Assembly (NCBI GenBank): GCA_963742405.1
Contig: CAVUMB010000005.1
Coordinates: 186,001-250,000, forward strand
Reading direction: 5' to 3'
DNA: 64,000 bases
Origin: JAGVSR01 sp963742405
GTDB taxonomy: Bacteria > Pseudomonadota > Alphaproteobacteria > Rhizobiales > Hyphomicrobiaceae
Part shown: one piece after another, positions 42,912 to 51,729 of the stretch
Layout: every line of letters begins with the position of its first letter
Position numbering within the stretch: the stretch's first letter is position 1
The notes under the pieces: generated by a model
What the model was told of the DNA's origin: nothing
Database searches by the model: none
Seen by the model: the letters and a program-made list of their open reading frames with translations, nothing else
Position numbers and translations under genes: made by a program

Positions 42912-42961
42912 TTGAATTCAACTGGAGGTAGAGATGGCAACGTTTGGTTAACCAAGCGTTG
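42912..42961 (+). promoter_or_regulatory. Palindromes and mini-ORF before the GNAT-like gene
   Basis: A perfect 10-bp palindrome TTGAATTCAA lies at 42912-42921. A second, 24 bases long with one mismatch pair, spans 42938-42961 around the core TTGGTTAACCAA. Between them GGAGGT precedes ATG 42934, which opens a five-codon frame (M-A-T-F-G) whose stop TAA lies inside the second palindrome. This looks like an operator or a leader element for the gene that starts at 42997. Confidence 0.5.
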
Positions 42962-42996
42962 CGCTGGCCGTCAGGGCCGCGGCCGGAAAGGACACC

Positions 42997-43773
42997 ATGC
43001 TCGCTCAAGCTCCGTCGTCTCATCTCAAGATCAGAACTCGTGCCGAATGTCCTCAGTTGCGCAAAGCAGCCGGCGCCATTGAGCAAGCCGCATGGAACGA
43101 ACTTGGCTACCTGAATTACACGCGGCCCCACTATGATTTGTACGAGGGGCTGCTCGAGACCTACGCCGACTTCCAGCTCTGCCTTGTCGACGAGATCCGC
43201 GGCTATCCTGTCGCTGTTGCCAACTGCGTACCGCTGTCCTGCCGCGGCATCGACGGATTGCCGCCGGAAGGCTGGGACTGGGTCGTCGAGCACGCGGCGT
43301 CGCGCGCCCCAGATGAAACGCCCGACACCCTGGGTGCACTTGCCATCTCCGTGCCCGCGATTTACCGCGAGCAGGGGTATGCCCGCCTCATGATCCGCGA
43401 ACTCATTGCGCTGGCGGAACGCAAAGGACTGCAAGGCCTCGTGGCACCCGTGCGCCCGTCGCTGAAAGCTAAACATCCGCGAGTTTCAATCGACGATTAC
43501 ATCACCTGGACCGATGATCGCGGCCGGCCGTACGACCCTTGGATCCGCAGTCATCTGGCATCCGGCGGACGTCTGATCGGTCCCTGCGCCCGCTCGATGG
43601 TCGTCGAGGAGCCCGTTGGCTTCTGGGAAAACTGGACCAAGCAGCGCTTCGATCGTTCTGGAACATACGACGTCCCCGGCGCCCTCGTGCCGCTTGAGAT
43701 CGATCTGGAGCGCCAGCGCGGCCGCTATGAGGAACCCAATGTCTGGGTCTCCTACACTGTCGGCAGCGCCTGA
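42997..43773 (+). CDS. GNAT-like acyltransferase
   Basis: A 258-residue protein. The central part (about residues 110-150) shows the GNAT pattern LGALAISVPAIYREQGYARLMIRELIALAERKGLQGLVAPV, with the acetyl-CoA loop replaced by YREQGYA and a helix of typical length. The C-terminal third, with PWIRSHLASGGRLIGPCARSMVVEEPVGFWENWTKQRF, is found in a subgroup often annotated only as transferase. No substrate can be assigned. AAAGGAC before ATG 42997 supports the start. It is divergent from the GGDEF-EAL gene. Confidence 0.75.
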   Translation: MLAQAPSSHLKIRTRAECPQLRKAAGAIEQAAWNELGYLNYTRPHYDLYEGLLETYADFQLCLVDEIRGYPVAVANCVPLSCRGIDGLPPEGWDWVVEHAASRAPDETPDTLGALAISVPAIYREQGYARLMIRELIALAERKGLQGLVAPVRPSLKAKHPRVSIDDYITWTDDRGRPYDPWIRSHLASGGRLIGPCARSMVVEEPVGFWENWTKQRFDRSGTYDVPGALVPLEIDLERQRGRYEEPNVWVSYTVGSA

Positions 43774-43841
43774 GCCGAACAGCACGCTTGCAACGCCCCG
43801 CCGTCCCGCCGACAGTCGCTGTCCTGGTTCAGTGAGGACGC

Positions 43842-45350
43842 GTGACGACGGATGGCGGGGCAGTGACGACAGCAAGTGACGGCCTCGCCGTGCGCCAGCC
43901 AACCGGTCTGCGCACGTTGTTTTTCACCGAATTGTGGGAGCGCTTTTCCTACTACGGCATGCGAGCGCTGCTCGTCTTGTTCATGGTGACGCCGCCGCAT
44001 CAAGGCGGCCTCGGCTTTTCGACTGCTGAAGCCGCGATCGTCTATGGCAACTACACCATGGCCGTTTACATGCTGGCGATCCCAGGCGGATTCATCGCCG
44101 ATCGCTGGCTCACCGCGTCGCGCGCCGTGCTCATTGGCGGCGCCATTATCGCGCTCGGCCATTTTACGCTCGCTCTGCAAGCGACAGCGACGTTCTACTT
44201 CGGGCTCATCCTTGTGGCGATGGGCACGGGATTATTCAAGCCCAGCATCTCCGTTCTCGTCGGCAGCCTGTACACGCGCGACGACGAACGCCGCGACGCC
44301 GGCTTCTCGATCTTCTACATGGGCATCAACATCGGCGCATTCCTGGCGCCGCTCGTAACAGGTTATCTCGCCCAGGGCGCGGGCTTCAAGGCGGGCCTAG
44401 CGTCGGCAGGGATCGACCCGACGACGAGCTGGCACTTCGGTTTCGCCGCTGCCGGGGTCGGCATGGCCATTGGCCTCCTGGTATTTTTCCGCCAGTCGCA
44501 GCTGTTCATCGATGCCGACAGCGCCGCTCGGTCCGATGCGCCCGCCGATGATCCCGCCGCCGTGCGCGATACTCTTCTCATCGTTCTTGCAACGGCGGTT
44601 CTCGCCGCGATGATGGTCATGTCGGATTGGCCGGGCTTCGGCTGGATGCGCACCGTCGTACTGCTGGTCCCCGTCGTGGCTATCTTCTGGTTCGCAACCC
44701 GCAGGACGGCTGAAGCGCAGCGCATTGCGGCGATCCTCGTCTTTTTTCTGGCCGCCATGATCTTCTGGGCGATCTTCGAGCAGGCCGGCCTCTCGATCGC
44801 GCTATTTGCCAACGACCTGACGCAGAACGAGATCGCCGGCACGACCTTCCCGTCGGCTTGGTACCTCGCTTTGAACTCGCTCTTTGTCATTCTTCTGGCG
44901 CCGCTCTTCGCTGCGCTGTGGACGCGCCTTGGATCCGCCCAGCCGTCGAGCCCGGTAAAATTTTCTCTTGGCCTGGGATTTCTGGCCGCCTCATTTTTGC
45001 TCATGGTGCCGGCTGCCTTGCTGACCGCCGACGGTAAAGTGAGCCCGCTCTGGCTCGTCGGACTTTATTTTTTGCAGACAGTCGGAGAACTGCTGCTGAG
45101 CCCTGTCGGTCTCAGCACCATGACCAAGCTGGCGCCCGTCCGCGCGACCGGTCTCGTGCTTGGCATCTGGTTTCTCGGCAGCGCCTTTGGCAACAAGCTT
45201 GCAGGTGTGCTCGGGGCCGGCTTTCAATCGACGGACGCCAATGCGCTCTCCCAATTTTTCCTCGATCAGGCTCTCTTCGTGTCCATCTCCGCGCTCGTTT
45301 TGCTGGCGCTGACCCCGCTCGTGAAAAAATGGATGGGCGGCGTCCGCTGA
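43842..45350 (+). CDS. POT-family proton-coupled peptide transporter
   Basis: A 502-residue major-facilitator protein with 12-14 membrane helices. The PTR2/POT signature is plain: FFTELWERFSYYGMRALLVLFM in helix 1 (ExxER) and the conserved FSIFYMGINIGAFLAPLVTGYL in helix 4-5. POT carriers import di- and tripeptides with protons; some bacterial members take other substrates. The start is GTG 43842, after a GAGGACGC site. The stop codon abuts the convergent cystathionine beta-lyase stop with no bases between (TGA-TCA). Confidence 0.93.
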   Translation: MTTDGGAVTTASDGLAVRQPTGLRTLFFTELWERFSYYGMRALLVLFMVTPPHQGGLGFSTAEAAIVYGNYTMAVYMLAIPGGFIADRWLTASRAVLIGGAIIALGHFTLALQATATFYFGLILVAMGTGLFKPSISVLVGSLYTRDDERRDAGFSIFYMGINIGAFLAPLVTGYLAQGAGFKAGLASAGIDPTTSWHFGFAAAGVGMAIGLLVFFRQSQLFIDADSAARSDAPADDPAAVRDTLLIVLATAVLAAMMVMSDWPGFGWMRTVVLLVPVVAIFWFATRRTAEAQRIAAILVFFLAAMIFWAIFEQAGLSIALFANDLTQNEIAGTTFPSAWYLALNSLFVILLAPLFAALWTRLGSAQPSSPVKFSLGLGFLAASFLLMVPAALLTADGKVSPLWLVGLYFLQTVGELLLSPVGLSTMTKLAPVRATGLVLGIWFLGSAFGNKLAGVLGAGFQSTDANALSQFFLDQALFVSISALVLLALTPLVKKWMGGVR

Positions 45351-46541
45351 TCAGACCGATGCCGCCGCCAGTCGGTCAAAGCCGGCCGCCAGATCGGCAA
45401 TGAGATCATCGGCAGTCTCCAGCCCGGCATGGATACGCAGCGCTTGGCCTTCTCCCGTCCATGGCGCAGCCGTGCGATAGGAGCTGCAATCGAACGGAAT
45501 GACGAGGCTTTCATACCCGCCCCAGGAATAACCCATTCCAAACAGCTTCAGGTCGTCGAGAAACGCGGCCAGTGCGCGACGCGACACGGGCTTCAGCAGC
45601 ACCGAGAAAAGGCCCGTCGAGCCTTTGAAGTCCCGCTTCCACAGCGCGTGTCCCGGATCGTCGGGAAGCGCTGGATGCATGACGCGCGCGATTTCCTTCC
45701 GCCCCTGTAGCCAACGTGCAAGGCGCAGGCCCGTTTCCTGATGCCGCGCCAGGCGCACATCGAGCGTGCGCAGTCCGCGCAGTCCGAGGAACGTCTCTTC
45801 CGACCCGGGACACACGCCGAGATGTCCGGCAGACATCTCAATATGCCGCGCCGCGCGTGCATTCGCCGTCACCGAGCCCAGAAGCGCATCGGCGTGTCCG
45901 ACGAGATACTTCGTTCCGGCTTCGATCGAGACATCGGCGCCGAGCGCCAGCGGCTGACAGTAGAGAGGGGTTGCCCACGTATTGTCGGCCAGCACCCAGA
46001 TCTTGTCCGATGCCGCACGCGCCGCGGCCGCGATAGCTGGAATATCCTGCATCTCGAAAGTTTGCGAACCGGGGCTCTCGACGTACACAAGCCGCGTGTT
46101 GCGCCTGATCAGCCGCGAGATGCCGCTGCCAACGAGGGGATCGTAATATTCGGTTTCGACGCCGAGACGCCGCAGCATGGTATCACAGAACTGGCGCGTT
46201 GGCTGATACGTCGTATCGACCATCAGGATATGATCGCCGGCCTCGACGAATGCGAGCAGTGCGGTGGTCACGGCCTGATAGCCCGACGCTGTTAGTTTTG
46301 TATCCGCGCCGCCGGCAAGTCGCGTCAGCGCATCTTCCAATGCCCGTACCGTCGGCGTGCCGCGCCGCCCGTATGTATAAGCTTGCGTCTTGGCGTCGAG
46401 GCTCGCCAGCGTCGGATAGAGGACGGTCGAGCCGCGATAAACCGGGACGTTGACAAAGCCGTGATGGGCATGGGGCTCTCGTCCCAGATGCACAACCGCC
46501 GTGGCCGGCGTCACTGGCGTGTCATCGTCCGTCGTAGTCAT
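45351..46541 (-). CDS. metC: Cystathionine beta-lyase
   Basis: A 396-residue PLP enzyme of the Cys/Met metabolism family that cleaves cystathionine to homocysteine, pyruvate and ammonia. The PLP lysine is K211 in SIEAGTKYLVGHADALLG; LADNTWATPLYCQPL precedes it and the substrate-side YGRRGTPT motif lies near residue 57. Bacterial MetC and related lyases share these features; the SWGGYESLVIP region near the C-terminus favours MetC over gamma-synthase. ATG 46541 is chosen because GGGAGA lies seven bases before it. Upstream are two hairpins that may be a leader structure. It complements the sulfur-assimilation genes at the window start. Confidence 0.92.
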   Translation of the reverse strand: MTTTDDDTPVTPATAVVHLGREPHAHHGFVNVPVYRGSTVLYPTLASLDAKTQAYTYGRRGTPTVRALEDALTRLAGGADTKLTASGYQAVTTALLAFVEAGDHILMVDTTYQPTRQFCDTMLRRLGVETEYYDPLVGSGISRLIRRNTRLVYVESPGSQTFEMQDIPAIAAAARAASDKIWVLADNTWATPLYCQPLALGADVSIEAGTKYLVGHADALLGSVTANARAARHIEMSAGHLGVCPGSEETFLGLRGLRTLDVRLARHQETGLRLARWLQGRKEIARVMHPALPDDPGHALWKRDFKGSTGLFSVLLKPVSRRALAAFLDDLKLFGMGYSWGGYESLVIPFDCSSYRTAAPWTGEGQALRIHAGLETADDLIADLAAGFDRLAAASV

Positions 46542-46562
46542 GTCCATATCTCCCGGCGCCCG

Positions 46563-46643
46563 CACACGGACCCACTCTGGGGCCGTGTGACCCAACTCGC
46601 ATCATCGGTCAAGCCCTTGACCCGCCGGGTAGGTTCGGGCTTG
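46563..46643 (-). promoter_or_regulatory. Two-hairpin leader upstream of metC
   Basis: In the metC 5' region there are two stem-loops. The nearer pairs CACACGG (46563-46569) with CCGTGTG (46583-46589), extended by an inner CCC/GGG. The farther pairs CAAGCCC (46610-46616) with GGGCTTG (46637-46643) around an inner ACCC-GCC-GGGT stem. I do not recognise a known SAM or SAH riboswitch; the position suggests transcript-level control of metC. Confidence 0.45.
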
Positions 46644-46777
46644 TCTGTCGATGCTGGATGACAGTGGTGGCGAAAGGCAGGGCGGGACCAACGCGCCGCT
46701 TCGCTAACATCGTCACGACCGGCTGCGCGAGCGGCGGCCTCGCGGGAGCGGACCGCGGGCAAGGAACCGACACGACG

Positions 46778-47818
46778 ATGAAGGTCCTGAAGCAGGCCAG
46801 CGTACGGGCCGCTGCATTGTTGCTCGCGGTGCTGATGGCGCAATGCCTCGAGTCCGCGAGTGTCGCTGCCGGCATCCTCCAAACTGTGCGTGATCGCGGA
46901 CACGTTGTCTGTGGCGTCTCCGATCGGCTTGATGGCTTGTCGGCCGTCGATCAGAGCGGGCGGTGGAGCGGCATCGAGATAGAATTTTGTGGCGCCGTCG
47001 CCGCTGCCGTTTTTGGTGATCGCACCAAGGCGAAGTTCCGCCCGGTCAGCCCTGCGGAAGGGCCACGCGCGCTCTCGACCGGCGACATCGACATTCTGCT
47101 CGGCGGCACGACGTGGACACTCTCGCGTGAGGCCGACCTGAAAATGCGTTTCGCTGGCGTCCTGTTGCACGAGGGCCAGGGCCTTCTCGTGCCGCGCTCG
47201 TTCGGTATTTCAAGCATTCTCGAACTATCCGGATCGTCGATTTGCGCCCAGCGGGGTACCGGCGCCGAAAAAGCCGTTGCGGGGTACTTTGGCGCCAACC
47301 AGATGCGTTACCAACTCGTCCTCGCCGACAGGTGGGACGAAGTTATCAAGGCCTATAACGCCGGCACATGCACGCTACTCACCGGCGATTTGCCCACGCT
47401 CGCCCATGAACGCAGCCGCATGCCACGGCCCGGTGATCATGTCCTGTTGCCCGAGCTTCTGACGCAGGAGCAAACAGGCCCCTTCGTTCGTCAAGGCGAC
47501 GATCCGTGGCTGACCGTCGTGCGTTGGACACTGCTGGCATTGATCGAAGCCGAACAGATCGGGATGACGCGCACTACGTTGTCTGACTTTACTACGTCAA
47601 CCGATCCGCGCGTGCTGCGTTTTCTCGGCAGCGACGCTTCTTTGAGCGAAGGGCTGGGCCTCGACCCAATCTGGGCCCAGCGGATCGTCACGGAAGTTGG
47701 CAGTTACGGAGAAATCTTCGAGCGTACGCTCGGCGAGCAGTCGCGGCTGAAGCTGCCGCGTGGCGCCAACAATCTGTGGGACAAGGGCGGGCTGATGATT
47801 GCTCCGCATTTCCGCTAG
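46778..47818 (+). CDS. Amino-acid ABC transporter substrate-binding protein (AapJ-like)
   Basis: A 346-residue periplasmic binding protein of the polar/general amino-acid family. A signal peptide is seen in residues 1-29 (VRAAALLLAVLMAQCLESASVAAG). The mature part opens GILQTVRDRGHVVCGVSDRLDGLSAVD, then GRWSGIEIEFCGAVAAAVFGD and ILLGGTTWTLSREADLKMRFAGVLLHEGQGLLVPR, the order found in AapJ/BztA-type receptors. ATG 46778 is chosen because it alone yields the signal peptide; AAGGA lies upstream. No permease or ATPase gene is adjacent, so it would rely on a transporter encoded elsewhere, or it acts as a sensor or scavenger. Confidence 0.9.
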   Translation: MKVLKQASVRAAALLLAVLMAQCLESASVAAGILQTVRDRGHVVCGVSDRLDGLSAVDQSGRWSGIEIEFCGAVAAAVFGDRTKAKFRPVSPAEGPRALSTGDIDILLGGTTWTLSREADLKMRFAGVLLHEGQGLLVPRSFGISSILELSGSSICAQRGTGAEKAVAGYFGANQMRYQLVLADRWDEVIKAYNAGTCTLLTGDLPTLAHERSRMPRPGDHVLLPELLTQEQTGPFVRQGDDPWLTVVRWTLLALIEAEQIGMTRTTLSDFTTSTDPRVLRFLGSDASLSEGLGLDPIWAQRIVTEVGSYGEIFERTLGEQSRLKLPRGANNLWDKGGLMIAPHFR

Positions 47819-47865
47819 TTTGCCAAGGCGGCTGATTGCGGGAGGCATATCAGGGGGGGGCGGGA

Positions 47866-48537
47866 ATGGACTTCCGCGTTTCATTGGACGGCGCAGCCGG
47901 ATTATTGCTGGTCGCACTGCCGTGGCTTCTCCTGGCCGTGGCCGCTTGGCGGGCAACGCACAGCAAAGACGAGCGTGGCGATCGGCTCGCGACGCCCGTA
48001 TCGACGCCGAACGGTGGGCTACCCGAGCCATCCACCGAAACGCACGCAGCAATCGCTGGCCAGCCGCCGGCTCAGCCTCTCGGGATCATGTCCGCATCGC
48101 TGCTGAAGGTCGGTCTCGATGCCCTCGAAGCAAAGCCGTTCATAGAAAAAAATTTCTCGCCAGCCGAAACTGAAAGCCTGCTTCGTCACGGTATTGAAAG
48201 GGCCACCAACGACAAGGATCACGCCGGGCTCGCGCGATTGAGCGTGGAACTGGCGCAATCCCTCCTTGCTCGTTCTCATGGACGGGAGGCAGCAGCGCTG
48301 CTGCAATCGGCGGTCCGCGCGGCGCGTCAGGCCGAGTTGCCGGTGATCCACGCCGAAGCCCGCATCGAACTTGCCGCGATTGCCATGGCCGACGGCGACC
48401 TGACGTCGGCCTGCGAGCACTGGCAGATGGCAAAGACGTTATTCCATGAAACCAGTCGCCGCGCCGATCAGGACCGCATGGCGGACCTGATGCGGCGGCA
48501 CCGTTGCCCGACCGATTGGGTCCTCACGAATTTCTGA
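47866..48537 (+). CDS. Membrane-anchored helical-repeat protein
   Basis: A 223-residue protein. An N-terminal membrane helix (about residues 9-30, AAGLLLVALPWLLLAVAAW) is followed by a Pro/Ser-rich linker. From about residue 85 it is all-helical with TPR-like spacing: FIEKNFSPAETESLLRHGIERATNDKDHAGLARLSVELAQSLLARSHGREAAALLQSAVRAARQ. ATG 47866 is chosen because GGGGGGGCGGGA precedes it. It follows the orphan binding protein by 47 bases, so they may be co-transcribed. A scaffolding or regulatory role is plausible; there is no enzyme motif. Confidence 0.68.
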   Translation: MDFRVSLDGAAGLLLVALPWLLLAVAAWRATHSKDERGDRLATPVSTPNGGLPEPSTETHAAIAGQPPAQPLGIMSASLLKVGLDALEAKPFIEKNFSPAETESLLRHGIERATNDKDHAGLARLSVELAQSLLARSHGREAAALLQSAVRAARQAELPVIHAEARIELAAIAMADGDLTSACEHWQMAKTLFHETSRRADQDRMADLMRRHRCPTDWVLTNF

Positions 48538-48539
48538 GA

Positions 48540-49550
48540 TTATTGAAGAACAATCTCGACCGATGCGTTCTGCCCATCCGCCACGGTGAAATCGCGCCGG
48601 AACGCGCGGCCTTGGTTGCGGGCGACCACCGTGTAGTTCCCAGGCGCCAAAGTATGCGTCGGCAAAGCGCCGACGCTCTCCTTGACCACCCCACCCTCTG
48701 GCGTCTGGATTGTCCATTGCGTGTCGGGTAGCGCTTCGCCGCCCGACCGTTCCACTAGCTTGAATGAAACCTTGGCAAACGTGTGCTGGATCGATGCTTC
48801 GGTCAGTTTGCCGGCTTCCACAGTGACGTCACTGCGCACGACGGCGTTCGCATCTCCGTATGTCGACACGACGTGATAAATGCCGGCATTGAGACGCACG
48901 ACGAGCCCCGGCTTGGCGCCCGACAAGATGATGCGGCGGTCGTCGGTCTGGTCGCGGTCGGTAAGAATTGAATACGAGACAGTCCCCGGCGGCGCGGCTT
49001 TGCCGCCGAGCATCGCCGTGACGCGCAGCCCGCCGGCATTCAGCACGAATTTCTCAACCTTCATTTCCGCGGTAGGTGTGGTGTCCACCGCTATTTTGCG
49101 GGTCAGGTGTGCGCGTCCGAACGCGGCGTTGATGATATAGGTGCCGGGCTTCAGCGACAGCAAGGGGCTGGGTCCGCGGTCGGTGAGAATGAGTTTGCCG
49201 CGCCGGTCGGCGAGCGACGTTTCCTCGTACACCCGCCACACGAGGCCTTGCTCGATGCGCTGACCGTCGTCGGTCAGCAAGGCGACGAGCTGCACCGGCT
49301 TGGAGCCGTCGCCGCCTTCACTGCGCGGCACGACGGTCATGTTGTTAGGCGGCGCTGGGGGTGCCGGTGGTGCTGTCAGATCCCACCCTTCGAGCGGCGA
49401 TCCGGGCGGTGCGACCTGCGCCGCAACCGGCGTCCATGCCGCCACGAGGGCACAGATGACAAAACCAACGGCAAAGCCCGCCGACAGCCGGCACGCTTGA
49501 TGCGAACCGGCTCTGAATTGCATGTCAGGGATGGACATGGCGTCGTTCAT
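48540..49550 (-). CDS. Exported repeat protein paralogous to the VWA protein
   Basis: A 336-residue exported protein with a signal-like segment (about residues 20-45) and a Pro-rich linker. Beyond this it is a string of beta-rich modules with the recurring pattern GxYxIxAxxGxAxxxRxIAV, for example SLKPGTYIINAAFGRAHLTRKIAV and LAPGNYTVVARNQGRAFRRDFTVADG. These are the same module type as in the VWA protein upstream, so the two are probably paralogous. The modules resemble PEGA or carboxypeptidase-regulatory-like beta domains. ATG 49550 is the most likely start. It follows the VWA gene by 88 bases on the same strand. Function unknown. Confidence 0.7.
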   Translation of the reverse strand: MNDAMSIPDMQFRAGSHQACRLSAGFAVGFVICALVAAWTPVAAQVAPPGSPLEGWDLTAPPAPPAPPNNMTVVPRSEGGDGSKPVQLVALLTDDGQRIEQGLVWRVYEETSLADRRGKLILTDRGPSPLLSLKPGTYIINAAFGRAHLTRKIAVDTTPTAEMKVEKFVLNAGGLRVTAMLGGKAAPPGTVSYSILTDRDQTDDRRIILSGAKPGLVVRLNAGIYHVVSTYGDANAVVRSDVTVEAGKLTEASIQHTFAKVSFKLVERSGGEALPDTQWTIQTPEGGVVKESVGALPTHTLAPGNYTVVARNQGRAFRRDFTVADGQNASVEIVLQ

Positions 49551-49638
49551 CGCGTGCGGGCCGGACCTGACAAATTCTGCGCTGGGTTGATTGCAGCGTG
49601 AAGCGTGTCCGAAGTGTGGCAACACGCGCCCGCCGTGC

Positions 49639-51591
49639 CTACGGTGCCGTCATATCGACAGTCAGTGCTTCTCCTGGCCGGACGCTGACCGATTTTTCCA
49701 CCGGCGCCCCCGTGCCTTCGATCTGCAAAACATAAGTACCCGGCGCAACCATGGCCTCGGTGGCGTCCCCCGCCCGCGAACGCCACACCACGCGGCCCGA
49801 CGCATCGCGCATCGAAGCCTGCGTCGACAAACCGGTGACGCCCTCGATTGTGACCGCTGCCAATTCGAGCCTGACGTCGGCGACGACATCGCCGCCTGCG
49901 GTCAGGTCCACAACGCGATTGGCGCGGATGTTCGACATGCCGACTTGCGCCTCGATGCGGTACCGGCCGGCGCTGAGAACGAAGACCGGCTCCGCCGCGG
50001 TGCTCTGTCCGACGAGACGTTTCTCGCCGGCCACCTCATACACCCGTGTCGCCAGCGCGCCGGCAGGCTGGCCCACCGCCTGCGCTAGAATAGGTTTGAC
50101 GGTGAGCTTTCCGACATCGAGCACAAGCGTCCGCTTGACCACATCTCCCGACGATAGCGCGACTTGCTCGCGCCGTTCGCCAGCCCCGTGCCTCGCGGTG
50201 ATGTAATAGGTCCCCGCCTGCAGCGTGAACGCCGCATCGGGAGCCGTTGAGCGGGCAACTTCGCGCCGCCCCTCTGGGGCAGACGGATCGTCGGCGAAAA
50301 CGAGATAAAGAATGCGCTCCAGAGGTGGCCCGCCCGCGACCGCCGTCGCGCTGAGTTCAAGTCGGCCGGTATCGAGAATGAGGGCAGTCCGCTGCAACGC
50401 GCCCGGTGCAATTTCGACCGTCTGGCGTGCGCGCGCCAAGCCATCCGACACTTCGACCAGATACTTTCCGGCTGGTACCGTCAGACTGGCATTTGCTTCC
50501 CGCCCGAGCCACAGCGTCGTGGCGGGGCTGACGCCATCTTCAGCCAGCGATGCGACGGTCATGACCGGAGCCGTGAGGCGGTCCCCTTGCTGATTGGCGG
50601 TCGCCGTCACTTCCATCCGCCCGCCGTCCAGATTGACGCGCTTCACCGTTGGGCCGTCGGCACCCGCCTCGATATCGAATCGGCGCTCGATCAATCCGAA
50701 CGCCACGGCAACTTGATACGGGCCAGGCTCCAGCGCCTCGTTGATTTCACGGTTGCTGCGCTCGGCGAGCGGAGCGGCATCGGCAGGGGCATCCGCCTTC
50801 ACGATCCGCCAGGAAATCGGCGCATCGAGAGGCCCGCCGTCCTCCGACAGCGACGCCGATAGCCTGAGCCCCGGCGGCCCTTTCACCACTACCGGCGGCG
50901 CGGGCGCGATCGCCGCGGCGGGTGCTGGAAGCGCTGCCGCCGCATCGAGGCCGACTGCCGCAAAGACTTGCGTAAGTGCATCGGCTACGTCGGCTTGGCT
51001 GGACGCATCGAACTGAAGACCCTTGGTGGTCGCCGCTAGACACTGCATGCGCTCGCGCTCCGGCTTGGCGAGCCCGAGACTGACGACATGAACCCGCAAT
51101 TCCGGATTGCTCTTTGCGATATCACCGGCCGCAGCGCAGATGTCCTGTCCGCAGTTGTCGGCGTTGTCGTGAATGAGAACAATGTGACCGCTCACGCCTG
51201 GGCCGATCGTCTTGGCGCCTTCGCGGACGGCCGCGGTCAACGGCCCTTTGCCTTTCGGGTTAAGCTCATCGAGTGCCGCCATCGTCGCTGACGCTCCGCC
51301 GGCTTCGATCGGCGTCACAATTTCGACGTCGCTGCAATCGCCCTTGCGCCGGTGACCGAATGACGCCAGCCCGATCCGGGACTGCGCCGGCGCTGCCGAC
51401 AATCGTTCCCGCAATCGATCGCGCGCGCCATAGAACTTGGCCGTCTCATCGCCCTCCATCTTGCCCCACATTGATCCCGAACCATCGACAATGATCAGCA
51501 CTGGCTGCGTGCTATCGGCATGGGCCGCAAGGGGCGGCAACATCGCGGCTAGAGCAATCAACAGTGGCCGCAGTTGACGAAGGATCGACAC
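49639..51591 (-). CDS. Exported VWA-domain protein with beta-module repeats
   Basis: A 650-residue protein with a signal peptide (LLIALAAMLPPLAAHA) then a von Willebrand A domain, about residues 28-215. The metal-ion-dependent adhesion site begins DGSGSM at residue 36. The domain contains a conserved Cys pair pattern near GDCSDVE and NCGQDICAAAG. The C-terminal two-thirds repeats beta-rich modules of the LEPGPYQVAVAFGLIERRFDI type, five to six times. Start GTG 51591 has GGGAG before it. The neighbour 48540-49550 carries the same modules. It probably binds a surface or peptidoglycan partner; ligand unknown. Confidence 0.85.
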   Translation of the reverse strand: MSILRQLRPLLIALAAMLPPLAAHADSTQPVLIIVDGSGSMWGKMEGDETAKFYGARDRLRERLSAAPAQSRIGLASFGHRRKGDCSDVEIVTPIEAGGASATMAALDELNPKGKGPLTAAVREGAKTIGPGVSGHIVLIHDNADNCGQDICAAAGDIAKSNPELRVHVVSLGLAKPERERMQCLAATTKGLQFDASSQADVADALTQVFAAVGLDAAAALPAPAAAIAPAPPVVVKGPPGLRLSASLSEDGGPLDAPISWRIVKADAPADAAPLAERSNREINEALEPGPYQVAVAFGLIERRFDIEAGADGPTVKRVNLDGGRMEVTATANQQGDRLTAPVMTVASLAEDGVSPATTLWLGREANASLTVPAGKYLVEVSDGLARARQTVEIAPGALQRTALILDTGRLELSATAVAGGPPLERILYLVFADDPSAPEGRREVARSTAPDAAFTLQAGTYYITARHGAGERREQVALSSGDVVKRTLVLDVGKLTVKPILAQAVGQPAGALATRVYEVAGEKRLVGQSTAAEPVFVLSAGRYRIEAQVGMSNIRANRVVDLTAGGDVVADVRLELAAVTIEGVTGLSTQASMRDASGRVVWRSRAGDATEAMVAPGTYVLQIEGTGAPVEKSVSVRPGEALTVDMTAP

Positions 51592-51729
51592 GTCGAAGCT
51601 CCCGTAGCCATGGAGGTCTAGATCGGTGAACCGGCAAAGCACATTGTACCAGAGGCCGGGTTGCGATAGCGAGGGGGGCGATAAGGGGAACTAAAGTCCC
51701 TGCAACCTGAAACACTTCGAGACGAGCCC

